From Lachnospiraceae bacterium (GTDB lineage: Bacteria; Bacillota; Clostridia; Lachnospirales; Lachnospiraceae): 34,449 bases of DNA. The position numbers and the translations under genes are program-made. Positions 1-5,733 of the stretch are shown in pieces; the first letter of the stretch is position 1, and each line of letters begins with the position of its first letter. The notes under the pieces are model-generated. The model searched no databases, was not told the origin of the DNA, and was given only the letters and a program-made list of their open reading frames with translations. Where the stretch lies: positions 1-34,449 of the forward strand of contig JAFYDI010000036.1 in assembly GCA_017544835.1 (NCBI GenBank). The letters run 5' to 3'.

Positions 1-599
1 ATCAATGAGATTTCCGTCACTCCTGCGTGAAGATTCTGCATAGGTTTATAGGGATGCATATTCCAGGTTGCTTCACCGAATATGAACCCGTCTGTACCGT
101 TAAGCATCCTGCTGCAAAGATTCAAAACTCCTTTACTGATTGATTCAGATGAGTCTCGCTTAATCAGGATTCCGTTTCCCAAGCGAAAGAAAAGTCGTGA
201 AAACCAACTCAGTCCGTCCCAGGCAACGATAGGCGATACCTGCTTCTTTAACTTGTAAAACAACTCATCTACAGTAAAGAAATCGTGAGAATTAGAATGA
301 TTACATAAGAAAATCACTTCCGTGTCCGAGGGTATATTTTCTTCGCCTTCGATAACCAGATCGTAGGGTCTGATGAGTGGAACTATCCTTCCTATGGTTC
401 TCACGACAAAAGGCCAGATTGGTTTTGAAACACACATGCTCTTACATTCAGCCATTAAGCGCTCGAAATAGACATGCCTTTTCGCATATGGCAATGCTTC
501 CAATTCATTAAGGCTTATTAACTTCAACCATTCCATTGCATATTCCACCCCGCAAAAAGTATTTATAAATGTGTCTTTTTCCAGTACGCTTTGTTTCAT
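1..599 (-). CDS. PlsC-like 1-acylglycerol-phosphate acyltransferase family protein, partial (C-terminus outside window)
   Basis: The first 199 codons are present and the frame runs open off the left edge. Residues 101-106 form an H-X4-D motif within NHSNSHDF, the catalytic block I of the PlsC/LPLAT family. FGEATWN near residue 174-180 sits where the family has its FPEGT/S block III that contacts the phosphate. Such enzymes move an acyl chain to a lysophospholipid or similar acceptor at the membrane. The ATG at 599 is the first good start downstream of the recombinase terminator; the Shine-Dalgarno site in front of it is weak, so the start is less sure than the family. A TTG at 620 in the same frame is an alternative. 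The substrate cannot be read from this fragment. Confidence 0.75.
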   Translation of the reverse strand, partial: MKQSVLEKDTFINTFCGVEYAMEWLKLISLNELEALPYAKRHVYFERLMAECKSMCVSKPIWPFVVRTIGRIVPLIRPYDLVIEGEENIPSDTEVIFLCNHSNSHDFFTVDELFYKLKKQVSPIVAWDGLSWFSRLFFRLGNGILIKRDSSESISKGVLNLCSRMLNGTDGFIFGEATWNMHPYKPMQNLHAGVTEISL

Positions 600-632
600 A
601 AAGTAGACATTCTGAAACAAATATCTGTATAA

Positions 633-678
633 TAAAAAAGGCGGTTTCTCGGCACTTTCAAGAGTGCGATTAACCACC
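633..678 (-). terminator. Rho-independent terminator of the serine recombinase gene
   Basis: On the minus strand, GGTGGTT (678-672) and GCACT (667-663) pair with AGTGC (656-652) and AACCGCC (646-640), followed by a T run at 639-633. The stem overlaps the recombinase stop codon. It separates that gene from the acyltransferase gene. Confidence 0.7.
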
Positions 679-1317
679 TAATGCTTGTTTCGTATTGTCT
701 ACTTCTTGACACAAATTTGTTAGTTTTTCTTTTTCTTTAACACGACGAAAAAAAGTCGAAGAACTCATGCCGACCATTGTGGCAGCTTCCCGAATCGTCT
801 TTTTTCCTTCTCTAAACAACAAATAAGCCGTTTCAAATCCATCCGGCAATGGCTTTTTCTCTGCTCCGAACCGCACACCCTTTGCTTTTGCTACCGCTAT
901 ACCTTCAGCCTGGCGCTGTCTGATGAATTCACGCTCGGTCTGCGCAAAGTAGGCAAGTATCTGTAACGTCATATCTGATATAAACTCGCCGGTCAGGCCT
1001 TCTCGAGACTGGTTGGTGTTTAACAGTGGAAAGTCTATGACTTCGATATCTACCTTCTTTGTCCGACAAATGATTCGCCACTGTTCAATTATGTCTGTGT
1101 AATTCCTGCCAAGCCTGTCAATGCTCTTTACCACCAAAACATCGCCGCACTTTAGTTTTCTCATAAGAGCTCTGTACCGAGGTCTGTTGAAGTCCTTGCC
1201 AGACATATAGTCAGTAAAGATGTTGTCCTTTTTAATACCGTAGTTAAGCAGAGCTTCCACTTGTCTCTCCGGTTTCTGATCTTTGGAAGAAACCCGAATG
1301 TAACCGTATTTTGTCAT
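670..1317 (-). CDS. Small serine recombinase (resolvase/invertase family)
   Basis: 215 aa, a normal length for Tn3-resolvase/Hin-type recombinases. The N-terminal catalytic domain begins YIRVSS, with Ser10 as the likely nucleophile. IDRLGRN follows at about 66-72, carrying the paired active-site arginines 68 and 71. The C-terminal end (about 170-195, TIREAATMVGMSSSTFFRRV) is a helix-turn-helix for DNA binding. These enzymes cut and rejoin DNA at paired sites, giving resolution or inversion. The start at 1317 has a strong AAGGAGG site 6 nt upstream. It is transcribed away from the RHH/DUF3800 pair, with a shared 170-bp regulatory gap. I did not find an obvious pair of recombination sites or other transposon genes, so whether it moves anything here is unknown. 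Confidence 0.92.
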   Translation of the reverse strand: MTKYGYIRVSSKDQKPERQVEALLNYGIKKDNIFTDYMSGKDFNRPRYRALMRKLKCGDVLVVKSIDRLGRNYTDIIEQWRIICRTKKVDIEVIDFPLLNTNQSREGLTGEFISDMTLQILAYFAQTEREFIRQRQAEGIAVAKAKGVRFGAEKKPLPDGFETAYLLFREGKKTIREAATMVGMSSSTFFRRVKEKEKLTNLCQEVDNTKQALGG

Positions 1318-1409
1318 GTAATCGCCTCCTTTATTCTGCTTTCTGCCTTATTAGGCATCTCAAAACAAAGTAGGCAATACAATAAAACAAGTTCAATATG
1401 CAATTATTA

Positions 1410-1471
1410 TGTACTTAAAATAAGTCCACTTTTCACATTATAACACACCATGTACTTAAACTGTACTTAAA
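1410..1471. promoter_or_regulatory. Triple TGTACTTAAA operator array upstream of the RHH gene
   Basis: Three exact copies of TGTACTTAAA lie at 1410-1419, 1451-1460 and 1462-1471. The last two are 11 bp apart (one helical turn) and the first is 41 bp further upstream (about four turns). The third copy runs into the AAGGAG ribosome site of the RHH gene. Ribbon-helix-helix proteins commonly bind tandem short repeats with one-turn spacing, so autoregulation is the natural reading. The divergent recombinase promoter must lie in the same gap. Confidence 0.65.
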
Positions 1472-1485
1472 AGGAGTATAGTGCA

Positions 1486-1653
1486 ATGAAGAACGTGGAA
1501 AAGGACAAACATCTGGGATTAAGAATAGATACAGAGACACATGATAAGCTTAAGGACCTTGCAGAGTATGAAGGACGTTCCATTAATGGAGAGGTGCTTT
1601 ATCTCATAAGGCAGGCGATTAAGGAGCATGAGAAGGAAAACGCGCTGAAATAA
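1486..1653 (+). CDS. Arc-type ribbon-helix-helix DNA-binding protein, 55 aa
   Basis: A short ORF encoding 55 residues, starting MKNVEKDKHLGLRID and ending ENALK. The pattern is beta-strand HLGLRIDTETHDKLKDLAE, then a helix, then RSINGEVLYLIRQAIKEHEK: the fold signature of Arc/MetJ-type repressors (a short strand followed by two helices with the conserved G/N turn). A good AAGGAG site lies 9 nt before the ATG. It precedes the DUF3800 unit on the same strand, and exact repeats just upstream look like its operator. It is probably a local repressor; an antitoxin-like role for the neighbouring DUF3800 gene is possible but not shown. Confidence 0.85.
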   Translation: MKNVEKDKHLGLRIDTETHDKLKDLAEYEGRSINGEVLYLIRQAIKEHEKENALK

Positions 1654-1671
1654 ACTTTATTATTATTTTAT

Positions 1672-1700
1672 TTGCGTGTTAATAACTTATATGCTATTAT
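1672..1700 (+). promoter_or_regulatory. Promoter for the DUF3800-associated RNA
   Basis: TTGCGT (1672-1677), 17-bp spacer, TATTAT (1695-1700). This puts the start of transcription near 1707, at the beginning of the first hairpin. Confidence 0.6.
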
Positions 1701-1706
1701 GATTGT

Positions 1707-1790
1707 ACAAAGTAGCCAATAGGCTACTGGGCTGGTCGAAAGACCTTGGTCCAACCGAATGGGCGGGGAGTCTCTCCGCCGATTTTTTTT
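1707..1790 (+). ncRNA. Structured leader RNA ending in a terminator, upstream of DUF3800 gene
   Basis: Three hairpins follow each other. P1 is AGTAGCC-AATA-GGCTACT (1711-1728). P2 is GGTC-GAAA-GACC with a GNRA-type loop (1734-1745). P3 is GGCGGGG-AGTCT-CTCCGCC (1762-1780), followed by GA and eight T residues (1783-1790), which is a terminator. The RNA would be about 85 nt and would end before the DUF3800 start codon at 1804. Comparative genomics work has described several structured RNA motifs associated with DUF3800 genes; this may be one of them, but I cannot assign a class without a covariance search. The arrangement RNA-terminator-protein also resembles type III toxin-antitoxin loci, although no tandem antitoxin repeats are seen. 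Confidence 0.6.
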
Positions 1791-1803
1791 GTGGGGTTAT
1801 TTG

Positions 1804-2484
1804 ATGCGTGAACTAAGCATTTTTGTTGACGAAAGCGGCGATTTTGGAAAGTATGCCAAGCATTCTCCTTATTATGCAGTATCAATGGTCTTTCACGACC
1901 AAAGTTTCGATATATCAAAACCGCTTGAACTTCTTGATAAAAATCTATTGAACATGGGTTATGGCGATGTTGCCATTCATACTGAGCCACTGATACAAAG
2001 AGAAGAAATCTATAAGAATGTTGAGCCCAACGAGCGACGTTCTTTATTCACTAAACTATTCTATTTCGTTTTACATTCCAATATCAAGTACAGGACTTTT
2101 ATCTATGAAAAGATTCACTTTGAAGATGAAATGAGACTTCAGGCTCGCATGGCCAAGGATATTTCTTTTTTTCTCCGGAACCATTCGGATTTTTTTCTAT
2201 CCTATGACAAGGTCATCGTTTACTATGATAATGGTCAAAGAGAGATTACAAGAATGTTAAATACAATTCTTGCAACAGAATTGACTGATTTTGAAATGCG
2301 AAAAGTATCCCCGGCAAACTATAGATTATTTCAGGCTGCTGATCTTATCTGCACGCTTGCTCTCCTTCAAAAGAGATATGATGCAAATAAGCTTACTCGA
2401 TCAGATATGTTACTGTTTCATTCGCGTAAAGAGCTTAGAAAAGATTTTCTGAAACGAATTAAAGAAAAAGAGTTTAATGATTAA
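1804..2484 (+). CDS. DUF3800 domain protein
   Basis: 226 aa from the ATG at 1804. An upstream in-frame ATG at 1759 lies inside the terminator stem and is rejected; the chosen start has GTGGGG about 8 nt upstream. The protein opens with ELSIFVDESGDFG, the hallmark of the DUF3800 family, and ends with a FQAADLICTLAL segment that matches the family's C-terminal Q-x-A-D block. A further acidic segment, VIVYYDNGQ, lies in the middle. Spaced acidic residues suggest a metal-dependent nuclease of RNase H-like type, but function is unproven in this family. The gene sits beside a recombinase and RHH repressor and behind its own RNA, which fits a mobile or defence-like cassette. Confidence 0.85.
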   Translation: MRELSIFVDESGDFGKYAKHSPYYAVSMVFHDQSFDISKPLELLDKNLLNMGYGDVAIHTEPLIQREEIYKNVEPNERRSLFTKLFYFVLHSNIKYRTFIYEKIHFEDEMRLQARMAKDISFFLRNHSDFFLSYDKVIVYYDNGQREITRMLNTILATELTDFEMRKVSPANYRLFQAADLICTLALLQKRYDANKLTRSDMLLFHSRKELRKDFLKRIKEKEFND

Positions 2485-2516
2485 GGCTTTTAAAGATATA
2501 ATAATCATGTTATAAG

Positions 2517-2559
2517 TTCCCTCGTTGTTCCGGCCTGGAACTGCGAGGGATTCTTTTTT
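2517..2559 (+). terminator. Terminator of the DUF3800 gene
   Basis: TTCCCTCG (2517-2524) pairs with CGAGGGA (2544-2550), with an inner GTTCC/GGAAC stem, then TTCTTTTTT. It lies 32 nt after the stop codon. Confidence 0.8.
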
Positions 2560-2667
2560 GAAGTGAGGACAAATTGGGGGACAGCCCATGGATAGAGTGC
2601 TTTCCTCCTTGATTTTACTGGGTTTGCCCCGCTATCTCGACTTCGATCCCCGTCTCGCGCTCGCAGG

Positions 2668-2701
2668 AAAGAGGATATCCTTGATGGATATCCTCTTTTT
2701 T
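2668..2701 (+). terminator. Orphan strong terminator-like hairpin
   Basis: AAGAGGATATCC (2669-2680), loop TTGAT, GGATATCCTCTT (2686-2697), then T residues to 2701. A perfect 12-bp stem. No protein gene ends in front of it, since the DUF3800 gene already has its own terminator 110 bp upstream. Confidence 0.7.
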
Positions 2702-2907
2702 GTGCTTGCCTGCGGACTCAGGAGAGGACTCGCGGCCCGCCGCGGATGCGCCTCGCGAAAGCTACGCCCCCTGTACTTTTTGGCGCCCGCCCAACTTATG
2801 TAAACCGATGTGCGTGTAGCGCGATGGCACGTATCGCATCAATCTGCGAATTCTTCCTCGTAACTGTATTCTTTATTCTCATTTGCCCCCTTGCAAAACA
2901 GGCACCA

Positions 2908-2943
2908 ATGACTAAAAAAGCCGTTTCTGTAATTCTTAGTCAT
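2908..2943. repeat. Palindromic repeat A (ATGACTAA arms)
   Basis: ATGACTAA (2908-2915) and TTAGTCAT (2936-2943) flank a 20-nt loop, followed by a T-rich tail on the plus strand. Shares its arms with repeat B. Confidence 0.6.
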
Positions 2944-3053
2944 CGTTTTTCTTTTGCTAAGTTTACATAACAAGAATTGTCAGAGCTTCCCGCGCCATAT
3001 AAATCACCCATATCGCACGTTCGTGATATGCAATCGCACATAAATGAAATGAA

Positions 3054-3095
3054 GCAATGACTAAAAACTGCATTTCCGCCACTTTTAGTCATTGC
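3054..3095. repeat. Palindromic repeat B (GCAATGACTAAAA arms)
   Basis: A perfect 13-bp stem, GCAATGACTAAAA (3054-3066) with TTTTAGTCATTGC (3083-3095), around a 16-nt loop. The AATGACTAA arm is the same as in repeat A 146 bp upstream, so the two look like members of a dispersed palindromic family. Confidence 0.65.
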
Positions 3096-3170
3096 TCCCG
3101 TTTTATACATATTCAACTGCCCATTTACAGCAAGAGCCCACCGAGAAAACCCGTTATCCAGCACCGCGTA

Positions 3171-3198
3171 TTGACTTTCCTGCCCCCTGCTATACAAT
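3171..3198 (+). promoter_or_regulatory. Promoter for the membrane-anchored protein gene at 3233
   Basis: TTGACT (3171-3176), 16-bp spacer, TACAAT (3193-3198), 34 bp before the start codon. Confidence 0.7.
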
Positions 3199-3232
3199 TA
3201 AGTTGTAAGTATTGCAACAATCGGAGGCCCTC

Positions 3233-3796
3233 ATGAAATCACTTCGTATCATCATTCCGCTAATCATTATCGCACTGATTCTTATATGCGCGCTCATCTA
3301 TTTCCTGCGTAACGCCAAGGCTCGCAATGTGCCTGCGCCGAAGGTATACGAAGGAACTCTCATCGAGTTTAACCACAACCCCGGATACGGTGACGAAAAC
3401 GGAGCAATTCATGACGAATGCCTTAAGCGAAACGATTCCGGCGAATGGATTATCGAAAGCCGTGACCTTGAATGCATCGGCGAGCCCATGATTGTAACTA
3501 CTTACGAAGTGTCTTCAGACGATGTCCTTACCTTTGAAACCTTTGTCAAAGAAAGCGGCATCCTCGACCTTCAAGACCGTCCCGAAAGCGACGAATTCAT
3601 GACCGACTACCGCCCCTGGAACTACATTTTCGCCTTCGATGAATCAGCCACCGGCGGCTCTAAACGCGAATATTACAGTTTCTCCCAGTATCTTATGTAC
3701 TCCGATAAGGACTTTGCGTTGATTAAAGAGCTTGAAGAGCGTTTCAAAGCGCTGCAAGGAAAGGTAATCTCTACCCGCAAGGAAAAAGATTATTAA
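3233..3796 (+). CDS. Membrane-anchored protein of unknown function
   Basis: 187 aa. The ATG at 3233 is chosen because GGAGG lies 6 nt upstream; an in-frame ATG at 3212 has no such site. Residues about 4-26 (SLRIIIPLIIIALILICALI and following) form one hydrophobic helix after a short N-terminal tail, with basic residues just after it, so the remaining 160 residues probably lie outside the cell. The soluble part is rich in acidic and aromatic residues with no motif I recognise. It has its own promoter and is convergent with the lipoprotein gene; no partner is evident. Confidence 0.75.
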   Translation: MKSLRIIIPLIIIALILICALIYFLRNAKARNVPAPKVYEGTLIEFNHNPGYGDENGAIHDECLKRNDSGEWIIESRDLECIGEPMIVTTYEVSSDDVLTFETFVKESGILDLQDRPESDEFMTDYRPWNYIFAFDESATGGSKREYYSFSQYLMYSDKDFALIKELEERFKALQGKVISTRKEKDY

Positions 3797-3857
3797 CGCT
3801 TGGTATTCATCGCTCACCATATGCATACCCACGGTCAGGTTACTGCCCGGACGTGTA

Positions 3858-5216
3858 TCAGTGTTCCCCTCGGGAATAATAATTCAGCCATGAATCGTCG
3901 GTTTCAATTGCTGTCCAGTGAACGCTTTCGGTGCTTCTGTCCTCATTCATGTATTTAAAGAATTCTTCGCTTGTTGCCTTTTTGCCGCGAACCGTGTATT
4001 CTTCGCCGTTCATTGATGCAAGAATTTTCTCGTCGTATCCGCCCTTGCGGAATCTGCCTACCATCCATATATCGGCTCGGTCGGCTGCGCTGCTGCCCAT
4101 TATTGTGCCGTCCGGAGTTATTTGTTCCATCGCTCTGTAACCGACTGTGTATGCGTAAACCTCGCCGTCGACTACCGCAAACATCAGATAGTGGCCGGAA
4201 GCAGCGTCATCTGTTGAAATGTAATAAATAAGCTCTTCTGTGCCGTTTCCGTCCAAGTCCGCAGTGGTATACGCTCTCCAGAATATTTCTGTCGGCATAT
4301 AGACACCTGTCGAAATATCGGAGTCTTTATGTGCATAAGATGAGCACCAGTCATACTCGGACATCGTATATTGATTCGAATAGAATACCCGTGCATCATC
4401 AGTCAGATAATCATCCTGAAGAACCGTGAAGGGGGCATTATCATACAGAACTGCTGCGATTTCGGGCCGGACTTCTTCTTTTGCCGGTGCGACCAGAAGT
4501 CTCTCTTCAAGAGGCCTGCCTGCCAATACCCAGTCCGGATTGCTCCAAAGGTAATCAAAGTACTTGTTATAGTAAGCATCATCCCGCAATACATGTAAGG
4601 TTACTGCGGAATCCGATTCCTCAAAGAAAAGGAAATAAGAAGGGTAGTTATTCCAATTATCAGCCATGTCTGGCTTTGCAGATACTTCAAAGAAAAGTTC
4701 ATCGGTGCCGTCACCGTCGAAATCACCTATTAAGTACTTGCGCCAGTACAGGTCACTGTCACCGGTAGGAAGATAGTTGTAGTCCGATAGTTTAAATTCA
4801 TGCTGCACTTCTAAGCGATTTTTGCCTTCTGCCGCGTCTGCAGCCAGATCCACTACTACGGAAAATGGCGCATCATCGTAGAAAACTGCGGCGATTGCCT
4901 CAGGCAGTTCTTCCCGTGCAGGCTTTCTTGTAAGGCGCTCTTCAAGGGGCGTTGTGGGGGCTTTGCTTTTTTTCAGAAATTGGATTGTGGTTTTGGACAG
5001 GGCATCCGCGGGGGCTTGCTGATTTGATGCGGGGTCGGACGCAGATGTGGTGTCGGATGCATCGTGGAATTGGTCTGCGGAAACGTCGGGGGATGCAATT
5101 GCCGATGATGTGCCGGATGTTGATGTGTCGGGCGAGAGATTCGCTTTCTTTTGCCCATTGCAGGCGCATGTCAGGCTTAATGCAAACATCATTAAGATTA
5201 CAGAAAATTTTTTCAT
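3858..5216 (-). CDS. Lipoprotein with two repeated FG-GAP-like domains
   Basis: 452 aa. The N-terminus is a lipoprotein signal (MKKFSVILMMFALSLTCAC), with lipidation most likely on Cys19, although Cys17 is possible. A Ser/Thr/Asp/Ala-rich spacer (about 25-80) follows. Two homologous units come next: each starts LEERL (about 91 and 237), continues with I/VAAVxYDxAPF, and carries a Ca-loop-like motif, DFDGDGTDE (165-173) or DLDGNGTEE (320-328). Such D-x-D-G-D/N-G loops are typical of FG-GAP/calcium-binding surface proteins. AAGGGGG lies just upstream of the ATG and TATAAT about 30 bp before it. It is likely exported and held on the outer face of the membrane. Ligand unknown. Confidence 0.85.
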   Translation of the reverse strand: MKKFSVILMMFALSLTCACNGQKKANLSPDTSTSGTSSAIASPDVSADQFHDASDTTSASDPASNQQAPADALSKTTIQFLKKSKAPTTPLEERLTRKPAREELPEAIAAVFYDDAPFSVVVDLAADAAEGKNRLEVQHEFKLSDYNYLPTGDSDLYWRKYLIGDFDGDGTDELFFEVSAKPDMADNWNNYPSYFLFFEESDSAVTLHVLRDDAYYNKYFDYLWSNPDWVLAGRPLEERLLVAPAKEEVRPEIAAVLYDNAPFTVLQDDYLTDDARVFYSNQYTMSEYDWCSSYAHKDSDISTGVYMPTEIFWRAYTTADLDGNGTEELIYYISTDDAASGHYLMFAVVDGEVYAYTVGYRAMEQITPDGTIMGSSAADRADIWMVGRFRKGGYDEKILASMNGEEYTVRGKKATSEEFFKYMNEDRSTESVHWTAIETDDSWLNYYSRGEH

Positions 5217-5303
5217 GATTACCCCCTTGATTCGACAGTTAAATTATATCGAATTTCGTAGGGATGTGGGGATTTTGAGGTGCAAAATATTCTTAATTTT
5301 GCC

Positions 5304-5564
5304 TTAAAACACAACAAGAGGAGAGCAACTGCTCTCCTCTATGTCTCCTGTCAATATGTGGTCCACCGATGTATCGAACAATCTGCTTAATGCAAAGAGA
5401 TTGTCAACGGTGGGTAAGCTCTCGCCGCGCTGCCATTTGTAAACAGCCTGCTCGGATTCAAACCCCATGAATCTCGCTACGTCTCCGACGGTGAGATGGT
5501 GATCCTTTCGAAGCCTCTTAATACGCGCTCCGATTGCAACAGTATCCAGTACCGGATAATCCAT
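5304..5564 (-). CDS. Small Xre-family helix-turn-helix regulator
   Basis: 86 aa, essentially one HTH_3 domain: residues 12-66 (IGARIKRLRKDHHLTVGDVARFMGF ... VYKWQRGESLPTVDNLFALSRLF) match the Cro/C1 five-helix pattern. The ATG at 5564 has a strong AGGAGG site. The last dozen codons overlap a terminator stem, so the tail EESSCSPLVVF may have no function of its own. The gene has its own promoter about 120 bp upstream and a folded leader. Its targets may be itself, the lipoprotein gene downstream or the ABC/MBL operon upstream; nothing in the sequence decides this. Confidence 0.88.
   Translation of the reverse strand: MDYPVLDTVAIGARIKRLRKDHHLTVGDVARFMGFESEQAVYKWQRGESLPTVDNLFALSRLFDTSVDHILTGDIEESSCSPLVVF
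5305..5340 (-). terminator. Terminator overlapping the end of the small Xre gene
   Basis: AGAGGAGAGC (5317-5326), loop AACT, GCTCTCCTCT (5331-5340): a perfect 10-bp stem. On the minus strand a T-rich tail (TTGTTGTGTTTT) follows and contains the stop codon region. Confidence 0.75.
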
Positions 5565-5613
5565 ATGTGTGCCTCCTGTGTAATAATGGTTTCTTTTCAG
5601 ACTTCTTGTTACG

Positions 5614-5662
5614 ACATCCCCCGCTCCTTTGAGCCGTCGACACCGCTGTCTCCAAGGGATGT
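5614..5662 (-). promoter_or_regulatory. Predicted three-way-junction leader RNA of the Xre gene
   Basis: On the minus strand an outer helix, ACATCCC (5662-5656) with GGGATGT (5620-5614), encloses two small hairpins: GACA-GCGG-TGTC near 5650-5639 and GCTC-AAAG-GAGC near 5634-5623. It lies inside the 5' leader, about 50 nt before the start codon. The shape recalls compact riboswitches, but I do not recognise a known class. Confidence 0.4.
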
Positions 5663-5691
5663 AAGGCGATATTTAATTGTTACATTAAGCT

Positions 5692-5720
5692 ATGATACTC
5701 GCCGAAAGACCGTTTGTAAA
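5692..5720 (-). promoter_or_regulatory. Promoter for the small Xre gene
   Basis: On the minus strand TTTACA (5720-5715), 17-bp spacer, TATCAT (5697-5692). The transcript would start near 5685, leaving a leader of about 120 nt. Confidence 0.65.
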
Positions 5721-5733
5721 TAGGAACTTTCAA

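Larger units (their letters stand above)
2560..3170. other. Non-coding, hairpin-rich intergenic stretch
   Basis: No convincing gene lies between the DUF3800 terminator and the promoter at 3171. Open frames here are short, lack ribosome sites, and cross hairpins. The stretch contains an orphan strong terminator (2668-2701), a GC-rich patch around 2725-2800, a short hairpin at 3009-3030 (CATATC...GATATG), and two related palindromic repeats described separately. It may be the remains of decayed mobile DNA or may hold small RNAs. Confidence 0.55.

Noticed and set aside
670-1485. Complete transposon or invertible segment around the serine recombinase
   Set aside because: No terminal inverted repeats, transposase or paired crossover sites were found near it.
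1759-1803. Longer start of the DUF3800 protein
   Set aside because: The extra codons lie in the terminator hairpin and its T run; the family's N-terminus begins at the ATG at 1804.
2588-2970. Two short plus-strand ORFs after the DUF3800 gene
   Set aside because: They overlap each other, cross a strong terminator, and show no protein-like pattern.
2940-3197. 85-aa ORF on the minus strand
   Set aside because: No ribosome site, and much of it is the translation of the two palindromic repeats.
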